Position numbers and translations under genes: made by a program. Shown here one piece after another: positions 54,014 to 64,000 of a DNA stretch of 64,000 nt (the first letter of the stretch is position 1; each line of letters begins with the position of its first letter). This DNA is from Gemmatimonadota bacterium (GTDB lineage: Bacteria > Gemmatimonadota > Gemmatimonadetes > Longimicrobiales > Gaopeijiaceae), in contig JADFNK010000002.1 in the NCBI GenBank assembly GCA_022563405.1, positions 1 through 64,000 on the forward strand, written 5' to 3'. The notes under the pieces are model-generated. The model was not told the origin of the DNA and searched no databases. It saw nothing but the letters and a program-made list of their open reading frames with translations.

Positions 54014-55599
54014 GCCGCACCGCTATATTGAGGCCAAAGACCTTCCAAAGGGTCCTGGTGCGGACAGGGGATGATCACGCCCGGATTGAGGACCCCAGCT
54101 GGATCGAGAGTGTTCTTGGTTCTCTCAAAACACGCCGCCAGCTTCGGCCCCCAGATCTGTTCCATGAACGGGGCCCGAAGGCGCCCGTCTCCGTGCTCTC
54201 CGGAAAGCGTGCCTCCGAGATCGGCCACGAGATCCACCGTTTCCTTCAAGAGCGCGCGGGCGCGTTCTCGCCAGGACGATCTTCCAACATCGAGCAGGGG
54301 GTTTACGTGGATGTTGGCGTCGCCGGCGTGGCCAAAAATCACGGCATCCGTATCGGCAGAGTGAAGGATCTCGTCGACTCCTGAAAGATAGGCTCCGAGG
54401 GCTTCCGGTGGCACGACCGAATCTTCGATGATCTGAGTGGAAACGAGTCCGGACCTAGCAGATTCGGCGATCAATGGGCTGGCTGCATGCCGTACGCTCC
54501 ACAGGTTCCTACGGTCGCTTTCTTCCATGCCGATGATGGCGTGCAGGCCGAGCTCGCGGGCCAGTCGCCGTAGCGAATCGGCTCCGGCGGAAACGGAGTC
54601 CGGATCACCGTCCAACTCCAGGAGCAGCGCGGCCTCCGCACCTTCGACAGCCCCAGCGGCCCCGACATGATGAGCGAGCGACGCGACCTCCAAAAAGCGA
54701 CGGCCGAAGAACTCACAGGCAGACGCTGAATTGTCATGGGCCCACTGGACCAAGGTCGGCAGGTCGAGCAGGCTCCGCAGTGCGATGAGGGCTACGGCTT
54801 GGGCCTGGGGCACCGGCGCGAGCATCAGGGTGACCGATGTCACAACGGCGATTGTCCCTTCGCTCCCGACGACGAGCTGCACGGCGTCGGCCTCCGGCAG
54901 AAACCGGTCGAGTGCGTAGCCACTGGAGTTCTTCCGGACGTTCGGCCACCCCGCGGGTTCGTTCCCCAGTTCCGCCTCGAGCTCGGTGTGGAGGGTGGCG
55001 AACTCGGGAGGAACGGTCTCACCCCTCTCGAGCCGATACTGGCTCCCGTCTGCGGTGACCACGTCGAGGGCCTGGACCCAGTCACGGATCGCTCCGTACT
55101 TGAAAGTCCGCGCCCCGGCCGCGTTGTTCGCAACCATCCCTCCGATCGTACATCGGTCGGCGCTCGATGGGAGCGGTGGAAGGAACAGCCCTGCCAGTCG
55201 GGCTGCCCGGTCTACGTCCCCGGCCAAGACACCTGGCTGCACCCTCACGGTACGGCCGAAGACGTCCAACGGCTCCATCCTTCTGAAACACGCGCCGAGG
55301 TCTAACGCGATACCCCGGCCGACGTTGCCACCCGGCATTCCCGTTCCGGCGCCCCTAGGCACTACGGGCTCCCCTCGCTGGGAGGCCCACCGGAGGAGGG
55401 TGGAGACATCGTCGGCGTCCACGGGGCGGGCGACTGATGTAGGCTGGATCGACAGCGGGCCGGCCGCGGTTGCATAGGGGAGCACGTCGGACGCATTGGA
55501 CGTGGTTTGACCCCTTAGACGCGGGAGCTGAAGTGGCGCGCCCAGGGTGATGCCGTCAGTTTGCGGAGGCGCCGGCCCCGTTACCCATCGACGGCGCAC
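54010..55599 (-). CDS. FAD-binding oxidase/dehydrogenase of the GlcD/D-lactate dehydrogenase type
   Basis: A 529-residue flavoenzyme with the FAD_binding_4 (PCMH) domain (VVPRGAGTGMPGGN, DRCTIGGMVANNAAGARTFKYG, VVGSEGTIAVVTSVTLML) and the FAD-oxidase C domain (DAVIFGHAGDANIHVNPL; SGEHGDGRLRAPFM; TLDPAGVLNPG). It should oxidise a 2-hydroxy acid such as glycolate or D-lactate. The GTG at 55599 overlaps the fur 3' end by 44 bases; no better start lies before the similarity begins, though a GTG near residue 39 is possible. It is coupled to dacB by four bases, an unrelated function. Confidence 0.87.
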   Translation of the reverse strand: MRRRWVTGPAPPQTDGITLGAPLQLPRLRGQTTSNASDVLPYATAAGPLSIQPTSVARPVDADDVSTLLRWASQRGEPVVPRGAGTGMPGGNVGRGIALDLGACFRRMEPLDVFGRTVRVQPGVLAGDVDRAARLAGLFLPPLPSSADRCTIGGMVANNAAGARTFKYGAIRDWVQALDVVTADGSQYRLERGETVPPEFATLHTELEAELGNEPAGWPNVRKNSSGYALDRFLPEADAVQLVVGSEGTIAVVTSVTLMLAPVPQAQAVALIALRSLLDLPTLVQWAHDNSASACEFFGRRFLEVASLAHHVGAAGAVEGAEAALLLELDGDPDSVSAGADSLRRLARELGLHAIIGMEESDRRNLWSVRHAASPLIAESARSGLVSTQIIEDSVVPPEALGAYLSGVDEILHSADTDAVIFGHAGDANIHVNPLLDVGRSSWRERARALLKETVDLVADLGGTLSGEHGDGRLRAPFMEQIWGPKLAACFERTKNTLDPAGVLNPGVIIPCPHQDPLEGLWPQYSGAA

Positions 55600-56029
55600 A
55601 ATCGGAGCAGTACCCCGTCAACTCGAGCTCGTATCCCACCAAGTGGAATGTCTTGGCCTGCAATCGGAGCGCGGCGACTTCCGAATCGCCGAGCTCACCG
55701 GGTACGTCCGAGAGGGCCCCACACGCCAGGCACCGAGCATGATGGTGGGGCTCCGTCCGCCCACAGAACCGGGCCGAGCCGTCGTCGAGGTTGAGCTTCT
55801 TCGCCAGTCCACAGTTGACCAACATTTCGAGGCTCTTGTACACCGTCGCGAGCGAGATTCCGGGTACCTCGGTACGTACATCCAGGAACACGTCTTCCGC
55901 GGTGGGGTGGACTCTGCTGCGGGCGACGTGCTTGAAGACGGCGGCGCGTTGATCGGTATAACGGTGGCCGTTCTCCTGAAGAGTCTGGCGCAACACCAAA
56001 TCGTCGAACTTCGCATTTGATGATTTCAT
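55556..56029 (-). CDS. Fur-family transcriptional regulator
   Basis: A 157-residue metalloregulator of the Fur/PerR/Zur family. The N-terminal winged helix contains NGHRYTDQRAAVFKHV and the recognition part LATVYKSLEMLV. The regulatory metal site is in EPHHHARC, and the structural zinc site is CLAC with the later CSDC. I cannot tell Fur from PerR or Zur by motif alone. The ATG at 56029 is used; the frame is open far upstream without similarity. A perfect small palindrome lies against the start codon and may be its own operator. The FAD oxidase gene overlaps its 3' end. Confidence 0.9.
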   Translation of the reverse strand: MKSSNAKFDDLVLRQTLQENGHRYTDQRAAVFKHVARSRVHPTAEDVFLDVRTEVPGISLATVYKSLEMLVNCGLAKKLNLDDGSARFCGRTEPHHHARCLACGALSDVPGELGDSEVAALRLQAKTFHLVGYELELTGYCSDCAPSMGNGAGASAN

Positions 56030-56030
56030 G

Positions 56031-56042
56031 ATATTACAATAT
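56031..56042. promoter_or_regulatory. AT-rich palindrome upstream of the Fur-family gene (possible operator)
   Basis: ATATT-AC-AATAT is a perfect 5-2-5 inverted repeat immediately upstream of the Fur-type start and 23 bases before the divergent gene. It is very AT-rich against a GC-rich background, as Fur/PerR boxes are. It is shorter than a full 19-bp box. Confidence 0.35.
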
Positions 56043-56065
56043 ATGCTCCGACCCCGACCTTTGCC

Positions 56066-56626
56066 ATGACCGACGACGCCCAGCCCCTGCTGACTTTGGA
56101 GCCGTTTATCGAGGCGGTTCAGGACGGCATCACACGGGCCGGTTGGGTGCTCTCCGGTCTCCAAAAGACGACCAGCCACCAGTTCGAGGGCCGGTGGCAG
56201 GGGGAGAGCTCCCGAAGCGCCTATCTCTTTTTCCATCACGACAAGAGTCCGGATTTCGTGAGCATCGATGTATTCCTGGATGAGACGACGAAAGGCCTCA
56301 AGGGGAATCTCGCCCTGGTCGTTTCCGGCCCGGAGATGGGACTCCTGGAGCCTATGCCCGACCTTCTTGCGGCCCTCGCAAAGGTCACCGCCGACTGTCT
56401 CCCCGAGCACTACCAGACCCCGTTCGTGGTGCGTTTGAGGATGGATGGCCCCCAGGACGATCCGCTCACCGCCGAGACGGAGGTCCGCATCAAGCTCACC
56501 ATCCCGTCTGAAGCCTTGGAGGCTGGGGCGGGCGCGGTATCCGCGTTGGCATCGGTCACGACCGCGGCCTTCGAGCGCTCCTTGGCGCACGAGGGCCTCA
56601 GGTCTTCGCTGATGGAGGCGGGATAA
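56066..56626 (+). CDS. Conserved-looking hypothetical protein
   Basis: A 186-residue soluble protein with no motif I recognise. The first two thirds look alpha/beta ([57 protein letters not shown]), and the end is Ala-rich and helical ([20 protein letters not shown]). There is no signal peptide or membrane segment. The ATG at 56066 is the first in frame. It is divergent from the Fur-family gene with a 36-base gap, so it may be a regulatory target. Confidence 0.6.
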   Translation: MTDDAQPLLTLEPFIEAVQDGITRAGWVLSGLQKTTSHQFEGRWQGESSRSAYLFFHHDKSPDFVSIDVFLDETTKGLKGNLALVVSGPEMGLLEPMPDLLAALAKVTADCLPEHYQTPFVVRLRMDGPQDDPLTAETEVRIKLTIPSEALEAGAGAVSALASVTTAAFERSLAHEGLRSSLMEAG

Positions 56627-56825
56627 GGATTCAATCCACCGGCTTGGTGTCGGTCCCTTTTCGCCACCGCTTGCCGTCCGCTCCACCACCGCCCTACTCT
56701 GGCGGGAGCGCGCCCGACGTCTGGGTGGATTCAGTGCACGGATGGTTCACTTGAAGGCTGCAATGGCTTTCCAGACAGCATGGAGGAGATCACATGGCCG
56801 AGGAAATCGAAAACGGGGGACTCGA

Positions 56826-58784
<1,959 letters not shown>

Positions 58785-58818
58785 GTTCACCCTGGAAGGA
58801 CCTGCCCCCCTTGTCCGA

Positions 58819-59640
58819 TTACCCTTCGGGGTCCGCCAGCGGGTCGGGCGTAGGGGGCCGCCGTGATTCGTCTGGCTTGTCCTTGATCTTCTTCGCCGGG
58901 ATACCAGCGTAGATCGCGTGGGGCTCGGTGTCTTTCGTGGCGACACCGAACGCCCCGAGCATGGACCCTTCCGCGAGATGTACTCCAGACATGACCGTGG
59001 CGTGGTACGTGACTCGCACTCCGGCGTCGATGACCGTCACCGGGGTCGTGATGTCCCGACCCTCTACGACACCGTGCGAATGGCTGTACACATTCGCAAA
59101 GTCCGAGACCGAGACGCCATCCCCCAGGCGTATGCCTCCACGGTCATCCAGGAGCACGTGTCGATGAACCACCACGTTGTCTCCGACTTCCAGATTGTAG
59201 CCGAATGACATCTTGACGTGGTGGAACGCTTTGAAGTTGTGGCCACATTTGCGAAAAATCCGCTTGGCCAGGAGCCTGCGGAACTTGACGCCCAGATGAA
59301 CATTTTCGGCCAGAGCACTCCGGTCGAACATCTCCCAGAGCCAGATGAGCGGCTTGACGCGCTCGTACCGCTCCAAGTCGATTTCCGCGTAGTACTCGGG
59401 CTCCAATGTCACGTTTCTGGCGTCCATCTGTGCTAACAAGACTTGGGTCGGCAAGGGAAGTGTGGCCGGATCTACACCACTGAGGTGGGGGAAATGAACC
59501 TCCGTCAGGACCGTACGGCAGAGCTCGTAACGGTCACAATCCGGCGCATCGAGGCGTTCATCGATGGAGCCGAGCCAGCGGCCATAAAGGCGTCCGATGT
59601 CCTCGGAGATTCCAACGACTCGATTCGGCAGGAAGGTCAT
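58819..59640 (-). CDS. Hexapeptide-repeat acyltransferase
   Basis: A 273-residue protein with a helical N-terminal half (residues 1-120, ending RYERVKPLIWLWEMFDRSAL) and a left-handed beta-helix of the maltose/galactoside O-acetyltransferase kind (YNLEVGDNVVVHRHVLLDDR, GIRLGDGVSVSDFANVYSHS, with the catalytic-type His in SHSHGV). SVLGAFGVATKD-like and AIYAGIPAKKIK segments close the helix (here SMLGAFGVATKD). It probably acetylates a sugar or glycan. The gene converges with acs at 34 bases and is divergent from the DUF2281-like gene. Confidence 0.82.
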   Translation of the reverse strand: MTFLPNRVVGISEDIGRLYGRWLGSIDERLDAPDCDRYELCRTVLTEVHFPHLSGVDPATLPLPTQVLLAQMDARNVTLEPEYYAEIDLERYERVKPLIWLWEMFDRSALAENVHLGVKFRRLLAKRIFRKCGHNFKAFHHVKMSFGYNLEVGDNVVVHRHVLLDDRGGIRLGDGVSVSDFANVYSHSHGVVEGRDITTPVTVIDAGVRVTYHATVMSGVHLAEGSMLGAFGVATKDTEPHAIYAGIPAKKIKDKPDESRRPPTPDPLADPEG

Positions 59641-59736
59641 GGTGAGAAGGGTGTTGAAGTCGTACAGCGGATTGAAGAGGCAAAGATGACTTCAAACGTT
59701 AGGTGCTTTCTACGGTCGGGCAAGCCGTCGCCCCCG

Positions 59737-59796
59737 GGAGGGTGATCGCGCACAAGCGCCATGTGCGCGACCCGCCCCCCTTGCCGATCACCCTCC
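59737..59796. repeat. Nested two-stem palindromic element in a divergent promoter region
   Basis: An outer 12-bp stem (GGAGGGTGATCG 59737-59748 with CGATCACCCTCC 59785-59796) encloses an 8-bp hairpin (CGCGCACA 59747-59754, TGTGCGCG 59762-59769). The inner hairpin plus ACCCGC is repeated exactly at 63934-63962. The two stems share two bases, so they may be alternative or adjoining structures. The element lies between the acyltransferase and DUF2281-like genes. Confidence 0.7.
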
Positions 59797-59865
59797 AGGC
59801 CCTGGGCGGTGTTAACTTGCGGCTGTCAGTCGAACGGAGCACTTGACCCGATCCGGATCTAGTTC

Positions 59866-60402
59866 ATGCACGACATACTTCGCGAGCGTCTCATGCGGAA
59901 GATAGAGACTCTGCCCGAGGAGCAGGTCTACCAGACTCTGGATTACATCGAGTTTCTGGAGAGCAAGTATGCGACGGACGCCGGTGAGGAGACATCCGGA
60001 CTCCGGCGCTTCGCCGAGGCGGTCGAGGACAAACTGAGAAAGAAGTCGATGAGCCCAGCGAAGCTTCGCGAGGCGTTTCAACTGCTTTCCGCTGCGGACC
60101 GGGTTCTCTCGAACGTTTCTTCCGCCGGACGAAAGCTCATGGAGGAGCTCTCCCCTGCTAGTGGCGGGGGCTCCGCGAAGGGCGACCTCCCTGCGGTGGA
60201 AAAGGACTCCGCCGAAGCCGACCCCCCCGTGGGAGACGAGGACTCCCCTGAGGGTGACTTCCCCGCGGCGGAAGAGGACTCCTTTGAGGGCGACCTCCCC
60301 GCGGTGGAAGAGGACTCCGCTGAGGCTGACCGCCCCGCGGTGGATGAGGTCTCCGTGGAGGGAGAGCTCCCCGCGGCCGATGAACTCCCCCCCGAGGGTT
60401 GA
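59866..60402 (+). CDS. DUF2281-like protein with acidic repeat tail
   Basis: A 178-residue protein. The N-terminal ~35 residues (LMRKIETLPEEQVYQTLDYI then EFLESKY) match the short DUF2281-type helical motif. Residues ~35-100 are helical and charged. Residues 106-177 are six tandem 12-residue acidic repeats of the form GDLPAVEEDSAE, encoded by 36-bp DNA units. It has no membrane segment. The acidic tail suggests a binding or chaperone-like role, but the function is unknown. guaB follows after 121 bases. Confidence 0.75.
   Translation: MHDILRERLMRKIETLPEEQVYQTLDYIEFLESKYATDAGEETSGLRRFAEAVEDKLRKKSMSPAKLREAFQLLSAADRVLSNVSSAGRKLMEELSPASGGGSAKGDLPAVEKDSAEADPPVGDEDSPEGDFPAAEEDSFEGDLPAVEEDSAEADRPAVDEVSVEGELPAADELPPEG
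60181..60396 (+). repeat. Six 36-bp imperfect tandem repeats in the DUF2281-like gene
   Basis: Six contiguous 36-bp units each encode a 12-residue acidic block (GDLPAVEKDSAE, ADPPVGDEDSPE, GDFPAAEEDSFE, GDLPAVEEDSAE, ADRPAVDEVSVE, GELPAADELPPE). The repeat ends two codons before and including the stop. The length preserves frame. Confidence 0.9.
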
Positions 60403-60523
60403 ACTTCGGGACGAGCCTCGGTAAGATCGTCCATGGTAGTGCCAAACGCGCCTGTTCACCGGGGGTCCCGAGAGGAGATTCTGGGTGGGCGGGCGCCTCG
60501 TATATGGGGGATCGGATAACTTC

Positions 60524-61981
60524 ATGGCGGTGATTCTCAAGGAATCTCTCACGTTCGACGATGTGTTGCTCGTGCCGGGGCATTCGACCGTGCATCCGAA
60601 GGATACGGTGGTCAGCTCGTCCCTTACGGCCCAGATCGATTTGCAGATCCCGCTCCTCACGGCGGCGATGGATACGGTCACGGAATCGGAAATGGCCATC
60701 GCGATCGCGCGGCAGGGCGGGTTGGGCGTCATCCACTATAACCTTTCCATCGAGACGCAGGCGGCGGAGGTAGACCGGGTCAAACGCTCCGAGAGTGGCA
60801 TGATCCTGGATCCCATCACTTTGTCCCCGGAGAAGACCCTTCGGGACGCCCACGAGCTCATGGCTCAGTTCTCCATCTCCGGCGTCCCGATCGTTGAAAG
60901 TGACGGCCGCTTGGTAGGGATCGTCACCAACCGGGACCTGCAATTCGAGACTAGTTTGGATCGTACCATCCGCGAGGTGATGACCTCCGAGAATCTGATT
61001 ACCGTGCCGGAGGGCACCACGCTGGAGGCCGCCGAGAGGATTCTCCATGAGCATAGGATCGAAAAGCTCCCCGTGGTGGACGAAAACGGGATGCTACAGG
61101 GATTGATCACCGTGAAGGACATCTTCAAACGGCGGCTCTTTCCCCGGGCGTGTAAGGATGAGCATGGAAGACTGCGCGTGGGGGCGGCGATCGGCGCCTC
61201 GAAGGAGGAGCTCGACCGGGTTGTTGCGCTCGTCGATGCCGGCGTGGACGTGCTGGTGTTGGACACCGCCCATGGCCACTCCGAGGGTGTGCTCAAGGCA
61301 GTGGCTCGCATTCGGGAGAAATTCCCCGAGGCACAGCTTGTTGCGGGGAACGTCGGCACGAAGGAAGGAGCCATGGCCCTCATCGAGCGGGGGGCGGATG
61401 CCGTGAAGGTCGGCGTGGGGCCGGGTTCGATCTGTACGACTCGGGTCGTAACGGGAGTCGGGCTCCCTCAGTTGACGGCCATCATGGACGTCGTAGAAGG
61501 TGTTCAAGGTCGGGTCCCAGTCATCGCGGACGGCGGGATCCGCTACTCGGGGGATTTGGTGAAGGCGCTCGCCGCCGGTGCCCAAGCGGTCATGATGGGA
61601 TCGATGTTCGCTGGAACGGAGGAATCACCCGGGGAAAGCTTCCTGATGGAAGGCCGCCGCTTCAAGACTGTGCGTGGGATGGGCTCCCTTTCGGCGATGC
61701 AGGAGGGGTCGGCGGATCGCTACTTCCAGGATCCCGAGGCCGAGTTGCGGAAGTTGGTTCCGGAAGGAATCGAAGCCCGAGTTCCCTACAAGGGACCGAT
61801 GGCGGATTCGGTTTTCCAGCTCGTGGGCGGCCTTCAGAGTGGTATGGGGTACTGCGGGGCGGGTGACCTCCAGGAGTTGAGGGAGAAGGCGACGTTCGTG
61901 CGGATTACCTCAGGCGGCCTGCGTGAATCACACCCGCACGACGTCACGATCACTCGCGAAGCACCCAACTACCACATGTAA
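60524..61981 (+). CDS. guaB: IMP dehydrogenase
   Basis: GuaB oxidises IMP to XMP, the committed step to GMP. The 485-residue protein has the N-terminal barrel start ([17 protein letters not shown]), a CBS pair at ~95-210 ([40 protein letters not shown]), the catalytic Cys in GPGSICTTR, the phosphate site [11 protein letters not shown] and flap region GSADRYFQ. I start at the ATG at 60524; the frame is open 13 codons upstream without similarity. guaA is not in the window. Confidence 0.98.
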   Translation: MAVILKESLTFDDVLLVPGHSTVHPKDTVVSSSLTAQIDLQIPLLTAAMDTVTESEMAIAIARQGGLGVIHYNLSIETQAAEVDRVKRSESGMILDPITLSPEKTLRDAHELMAQFSISGVPIVESDGRLVGIVTNRDLQFETSLDRTIREVMTSENLITVPEGTTLEAAERILHEHRIEKLPVVDENGMLQGLITVKDIFKRRLFPRACKDEHGRLRVGAAIGASKEELDRVVALVDAGVDVLVLDTAHGHSEGVLKAVARIREKFPEAQLVAGNVGTKEGAMALIERGADAVKVGVGPGSICTTRVVTGVGLPQLTAIMDVVEGVQGRVPVIADGGIRYSGDLVKALAAGAQAVMMGSMFAGTEESPGESFLMEGRRFKTVRGMGSLSAMQEGSADRYFQDPEAELRKLVPEGIEARVPYKGPMADSVFQLVGGLQSGMGYCGAGDLQELREKATFVRITSGGLRESHPHDVTITREAPNYHM

Positions 61982-61985
61982 GGGT

Positions 61986-62058
61986 CGCCGGCCAGGGGGT
62001 CACCGGCGCGCGTCGAAAGGCCCCCTCGGAAACGGAATCCGATCCAAGAGGGGCTTTC
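61986..62058. terminator. Stem-loops between convergent guaB and M28 peptidase genes
   Basis: Two inverted repeats fill the 80-base convergent gap: CGCCGG 61986-61991 with CCGGCG 62003-62008, and an imperfect pair GAAAGGCCCCCTC 62015-62027 with GAGGGGCTTTC 62048-62058. Neither has a strong T-run, so bidirectional termination is plausible rather than certain. Confidence 0.4.
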
Positions 62059-62061
62059 GGG

Positions 62062-63663
62062 TCAGTTCCCGCGTTCGGCGATGGTCCTCCGGACCTCCGC
62101 TAGGCCGTCCTCGGTCCATTCGGGGTCCACGGTCCCTCCCGCGATGAGCGCGCCGAGATAGAAAACCATCCGGCTCACCCGCGCCGCCTTGTCCATATCG
62201 ATGAGCTCGAACTCATCGGATGGCTTGTGGTAATCCTCGTGATCAAAACCCGCCGAGAAAAAAATCGCAGGAATGTCCTTGTTCACGAAGTTGAGATGGT
62301 CACTTCGGAAGAACCCTTGCTCCTCCGGCACCGGATCTTCGATCAGTGTGAATCCGAGGTCCGGGTGCTCCCGGAGGATGCGATCGGTGAGGGCCCCCAG
62401 GTTGGTGTATTGCCGGCCGATACCGATCACCGTATCGGGGTGGCTCCGCCCCACCATGTCCAAGTTGATGTTCATGATGATGCCTTCGAGCGGGACGGTC
62501 GAATTTTCCGAATAATACTCGGAGCCCAGCAACCCTTTCTCCTCTCCGCTCACCGCCAGAAAGACGACTGATCGGGCCGGCGGCACGTCGAGCGCGGCGA
62601 AGGCGGCCGCGGCCTCCAGCAGAGCCGCGGTACCGGAGGCGTTGTCGTCCGCTCCGTTGTAGATGGAATCTCCGGACTCGTCGGGAATCCCCACACCGAC
62701 GTGATCGAAATGGGCCGAATACACGATGTATTGGTCCCGCAACTCGGGATCGCTCCCTCGTATCATCCCAATCACGTTGGGCGGCGTGTGCTCAGACACT
62801 TCGTACGGGGCGGCAACGTTCATCGTGACGCCGTCGAGGGGTAGCGCGTTCGCCGGTGGCGACGCCCTGAGCACAGCCAGATCTAGGCCGGCCTCTGCAA
62901 GAAGCGCAGCGCCGCTCTGGGAGGACATCGAGACGATGGCGAGCGGAAGGACCAGCCCGGCTCCCTGAAGCGCACTGGCCATTTCCATGATAGAGTCGGG
63001 TGTTTGTGTCTCATCGAGGAGAAGCACCACCGCGGAGGCCTGCCCTAGTAAGGCGGCCTGGAACGCACCGATCAAGTCCTCGCCGGTTCCCATCATCGGG
63101 TTACCCGCTGCCGTGAAAAGTGCCACCTTCCCGCTGGCGATTCCGGCCAATCCGGCCGAGGGCCGGGCGGCCGCGCCTCCGAAGACGACCCCGGCGTTCA
63201 TCACCGTGCGGTCCCCGGGCACCACGTAGTAGTCCTTCGCGTATTCCAACTCCCGCGAGGATCCGGCCGACCAGCTCACCTGTCTTGATGCTACGATCAT
63301 GGCCGAACGTGTGTAAGGGAAGCGCTGGATGAACGTTCCGTTTTCACCTGCGGGTTCGAGCCCGGCCTCCTCCATGAATCCCACCAAATACGAGGCTGCG
63401 GTCTCGAGCCCGGGACTCGGCGTGTCCCTTCCCATCAACTCGTCGCTCGCCAGGAACATGATATGCCGTCGGATATCGTCCGTGCGGATCGTGGCCGCCG
63501 CTCGAACCGTCGCCTCCTCATAGTCACTCCCGCCCGATACGGGGGAGGGAGGGGCCCCGGGAGCTCCAGAGCCACCCGAACAGGCGCTAATACCAACGGT
63601 CGTTAAAAACAGGAGTTTGAGTCTCACAAAATTCTCCAGGAAAAAAGGATGACGGAGCTGCAT
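62062..63663 (-). CDS. M28-family metallopeptidase lipoprotein with PA-like insert
   Basis: A 533-residue secreted aminopeptidase-like enzyme. The signal ends in a lipobox (LLFLTTVGISAC), followed by a Gly/Ser/Pro linker. The zinc ligands of M28 are visible in order: YSAHFDHVG (His), YNGADDNASGTAALLE (bridging Asp), VSGEEKGLLGS (Glu pair), MNINLDMVGR (Asp) and DYHKPSDEF (His). A protease-associated-like segment lies between about residues 140 and 290. Substrate is unknown. It converges with guaB; upstream lies a non-coding palindromic element. Confidence 0.92.
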   Translation of the reverse strand: MQLRHPFFLENFVRLKLLFLTTVGISACSGGSGAPGAPPSPVSGGSDYEEATVRAAATIRTDDIRRHIMFLASDELMGRDTPSPGLETAASYLVGFMEEAGLEPAGENGTFIQRFPYTRSAMIVASRQVSWSAGSSRELEYAKDYYVVPGDRTVMNAGVVFGGAAARPSAGLAGIASGKVALFTAAGNPMMGTGEDLIGAFQAALLGQASAVVLLLDETQTPDSIMEMASALQGAGLVLPLAIVSMSSQSGAALLAEAGLDLAVLRASPPANALPLDGVTMNVAAPYEVSEHTPPNVIGMIRGSDPELRDQYIVYSAHFDHVGVGIPDESGDSIYNGADDNASGTAALLEAAAAFAALDVPPARSVVFLAVSGEEKGLLGSEYYSENSTVPLEGIIMNINLDMVGRSHPDTVIGIGRQYTNLGALTDRILREHPDLGFTLIEDPVPEEQGFFRSDHLNFVNKDIPAIFFSAGFDHEDYHKPSDEFELIDMDKAARVSRMVFYLGALIAGGTVDPEWTEDGLAEVRRTIAERGN

Positions 63664-63680
63664 AGTTGGTTCAGTCTTAG

Positions 63681-63983
63681 GAAGGCTGTTGAAGGAGTAC
63701 AGTGGGTCGCGTTGCGGATGCCACGGCCCTAGCTCCTAGGCGGAGCGACGACGCCATAGCATTCGCTATGGTTAGGAGCTCCAACAACGGAGATGGGGTC
63801 GTGCCACCGCAACCCTTCAACTTGTAAGGTCATTCCCCTCCTGTTCGTGGGCACATGGCGGTTGTGCGGTTGATCCTGCGTCTCTCCTCCTCGGAGTAGC
63901 TTTGCTACGCCTCGTCGTCGGTCCTTGTCTGAACGCGCACAAGCGCCATGTGCGCGACCCGCTGTACTCCTTCAACAGCCTTC
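63681..63983. mobile_element. MITE-like non-coding inverted-repeat element (candidate)
   Basis: A ~303-bp stretch is bounded by inverted copies of a 28-bp repeat (63681-63708 and 63956-63983, one mismatch; the match extends about four bases further inward). Inside are a cruciform (AGCTCCTA 63731-63738 / TAGGAGCT 63773-63780 around CCATAGC-ATTC-GCTATGG 63754-63771), a hairpin GTAGC-TTT-GCTAC (63896-63908) and CGCGCACA/TGTGCGCG (63934-63956). The two halves are themselves roughly reverse complements (CGACGACG near 63746, CGTCGTCG near 63913). No ORF of note is present. No flanking target duplication was established. Confidence 0.65.
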
Positions 63984-64000
63984 AACCCAAGTGCCCGACT

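Noticed and set aside
60078-60434. Serine-rich ORF antisense to the DUF2281-like gene
   Set aside because: Its repeats simply mirror the 36-bp units on the other strand; no start signal or independent support.

Overview
The window reads as chromosomal DNA from a GC-rich, Gram-negative-type bacterium. The gene content and several lineage-flavoured small proteins (an acidic-tailed DUF2281-like protein, a gamma-carbonic-anhydrase-like protein with a C-terminal zinc ribbon, an AtpZ/AtpI pair heading the atp operon) fit Gemmatimonadota best. No rRNA is present, so this placement is an inference. Nearly all of the sequence is dense housekeeping coding DNA in short operons with many 1-4 base stop/start overlaps. 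No phage, insertion sequence with a transposase, CRISPR array or replication origin was seen.

Layout. 1-6.6 kb (+): the end of a Xer recombinase, a broken HicB antitoxin, hslV-hslU, gcvT, mogA and a sigma-54 regulator. 6.6-14 kb (-): tRNA-Leu, tig, clpP, clpX, lon, engB and a lipoprotein. 14-19 kb (-): an HtrA/Deg protease, dnaK and thiD. 19-20.5 kb (+): a SpoU-type RNA methyltransferase and a prepilin peptidase. 20.6-23.6 kb (-): MoxR ATPase, CNNM/CBS protein and a gamma-CA-like zinc-ribbon fusion. 23.8-31.3 kb (+): a complete F1Fo ATP synthase operon (atpZ, atpI-like, B, E, F, H, A, G, D, C). 31-37 kb: PHP phosphoesterase, thiE, mltG, ruvX, a YtxH protein and a class A PBP. 37.3-46.4 kb (+): cupin, metalloprotease-like lipoprotein, aroB, acyl-CoA ligase, a NYN-LOTUS-LOTUS-HHH protein, a 3-methyladenine glycosylase, etfB and etfA. 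46.5-56 kb: an M23 lipoprotein, moeA, a beta-barrel protein, SH3 and zinc-ribbon proteins, an EamA transporter, dacB, a GlcD-type oxidase and fur. 56-63.7 kb: a hypothetical protein, acs, a hexapeptide acyltransferase, a DUF2281-like protein, guaB and an M28 peptidase. 63.7-64 kb: a non-coding inverted-repeat element.

How the genes work together. The first 18 kb concentrates protein quality control: HslUV, trigger factor, ClpXP, Lon, HtrA and DnaK. The ATP synthase operon looks proton-coupled from its c subunit, with an epsilon subunit that lacks most of the inhibitory C-terminal helices. Envelope building (PBP1A, MltG, DacB, M23) is spread through the second half. Molybdenum cofactor genes (mogA, moeA) and thiamine genes (thiD, thiE) are dispersed.

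The most notable items are: the NYN-LOTUS-HHH protein with two in-frame tandem-repeat tracts and a DNA glycosylase whose conserved N-terminus lies upstream of any canonical start; an apparent frameshift separating a signal-peptide-like leader from atpF; a dispersed intergenic repeat family, two inverted copies of which bound a roughly 303 bp MITE-like palindrome at the right edge; and a gamma-CA-like protein that has lost one metal ligand and gained a zinc ribbon.
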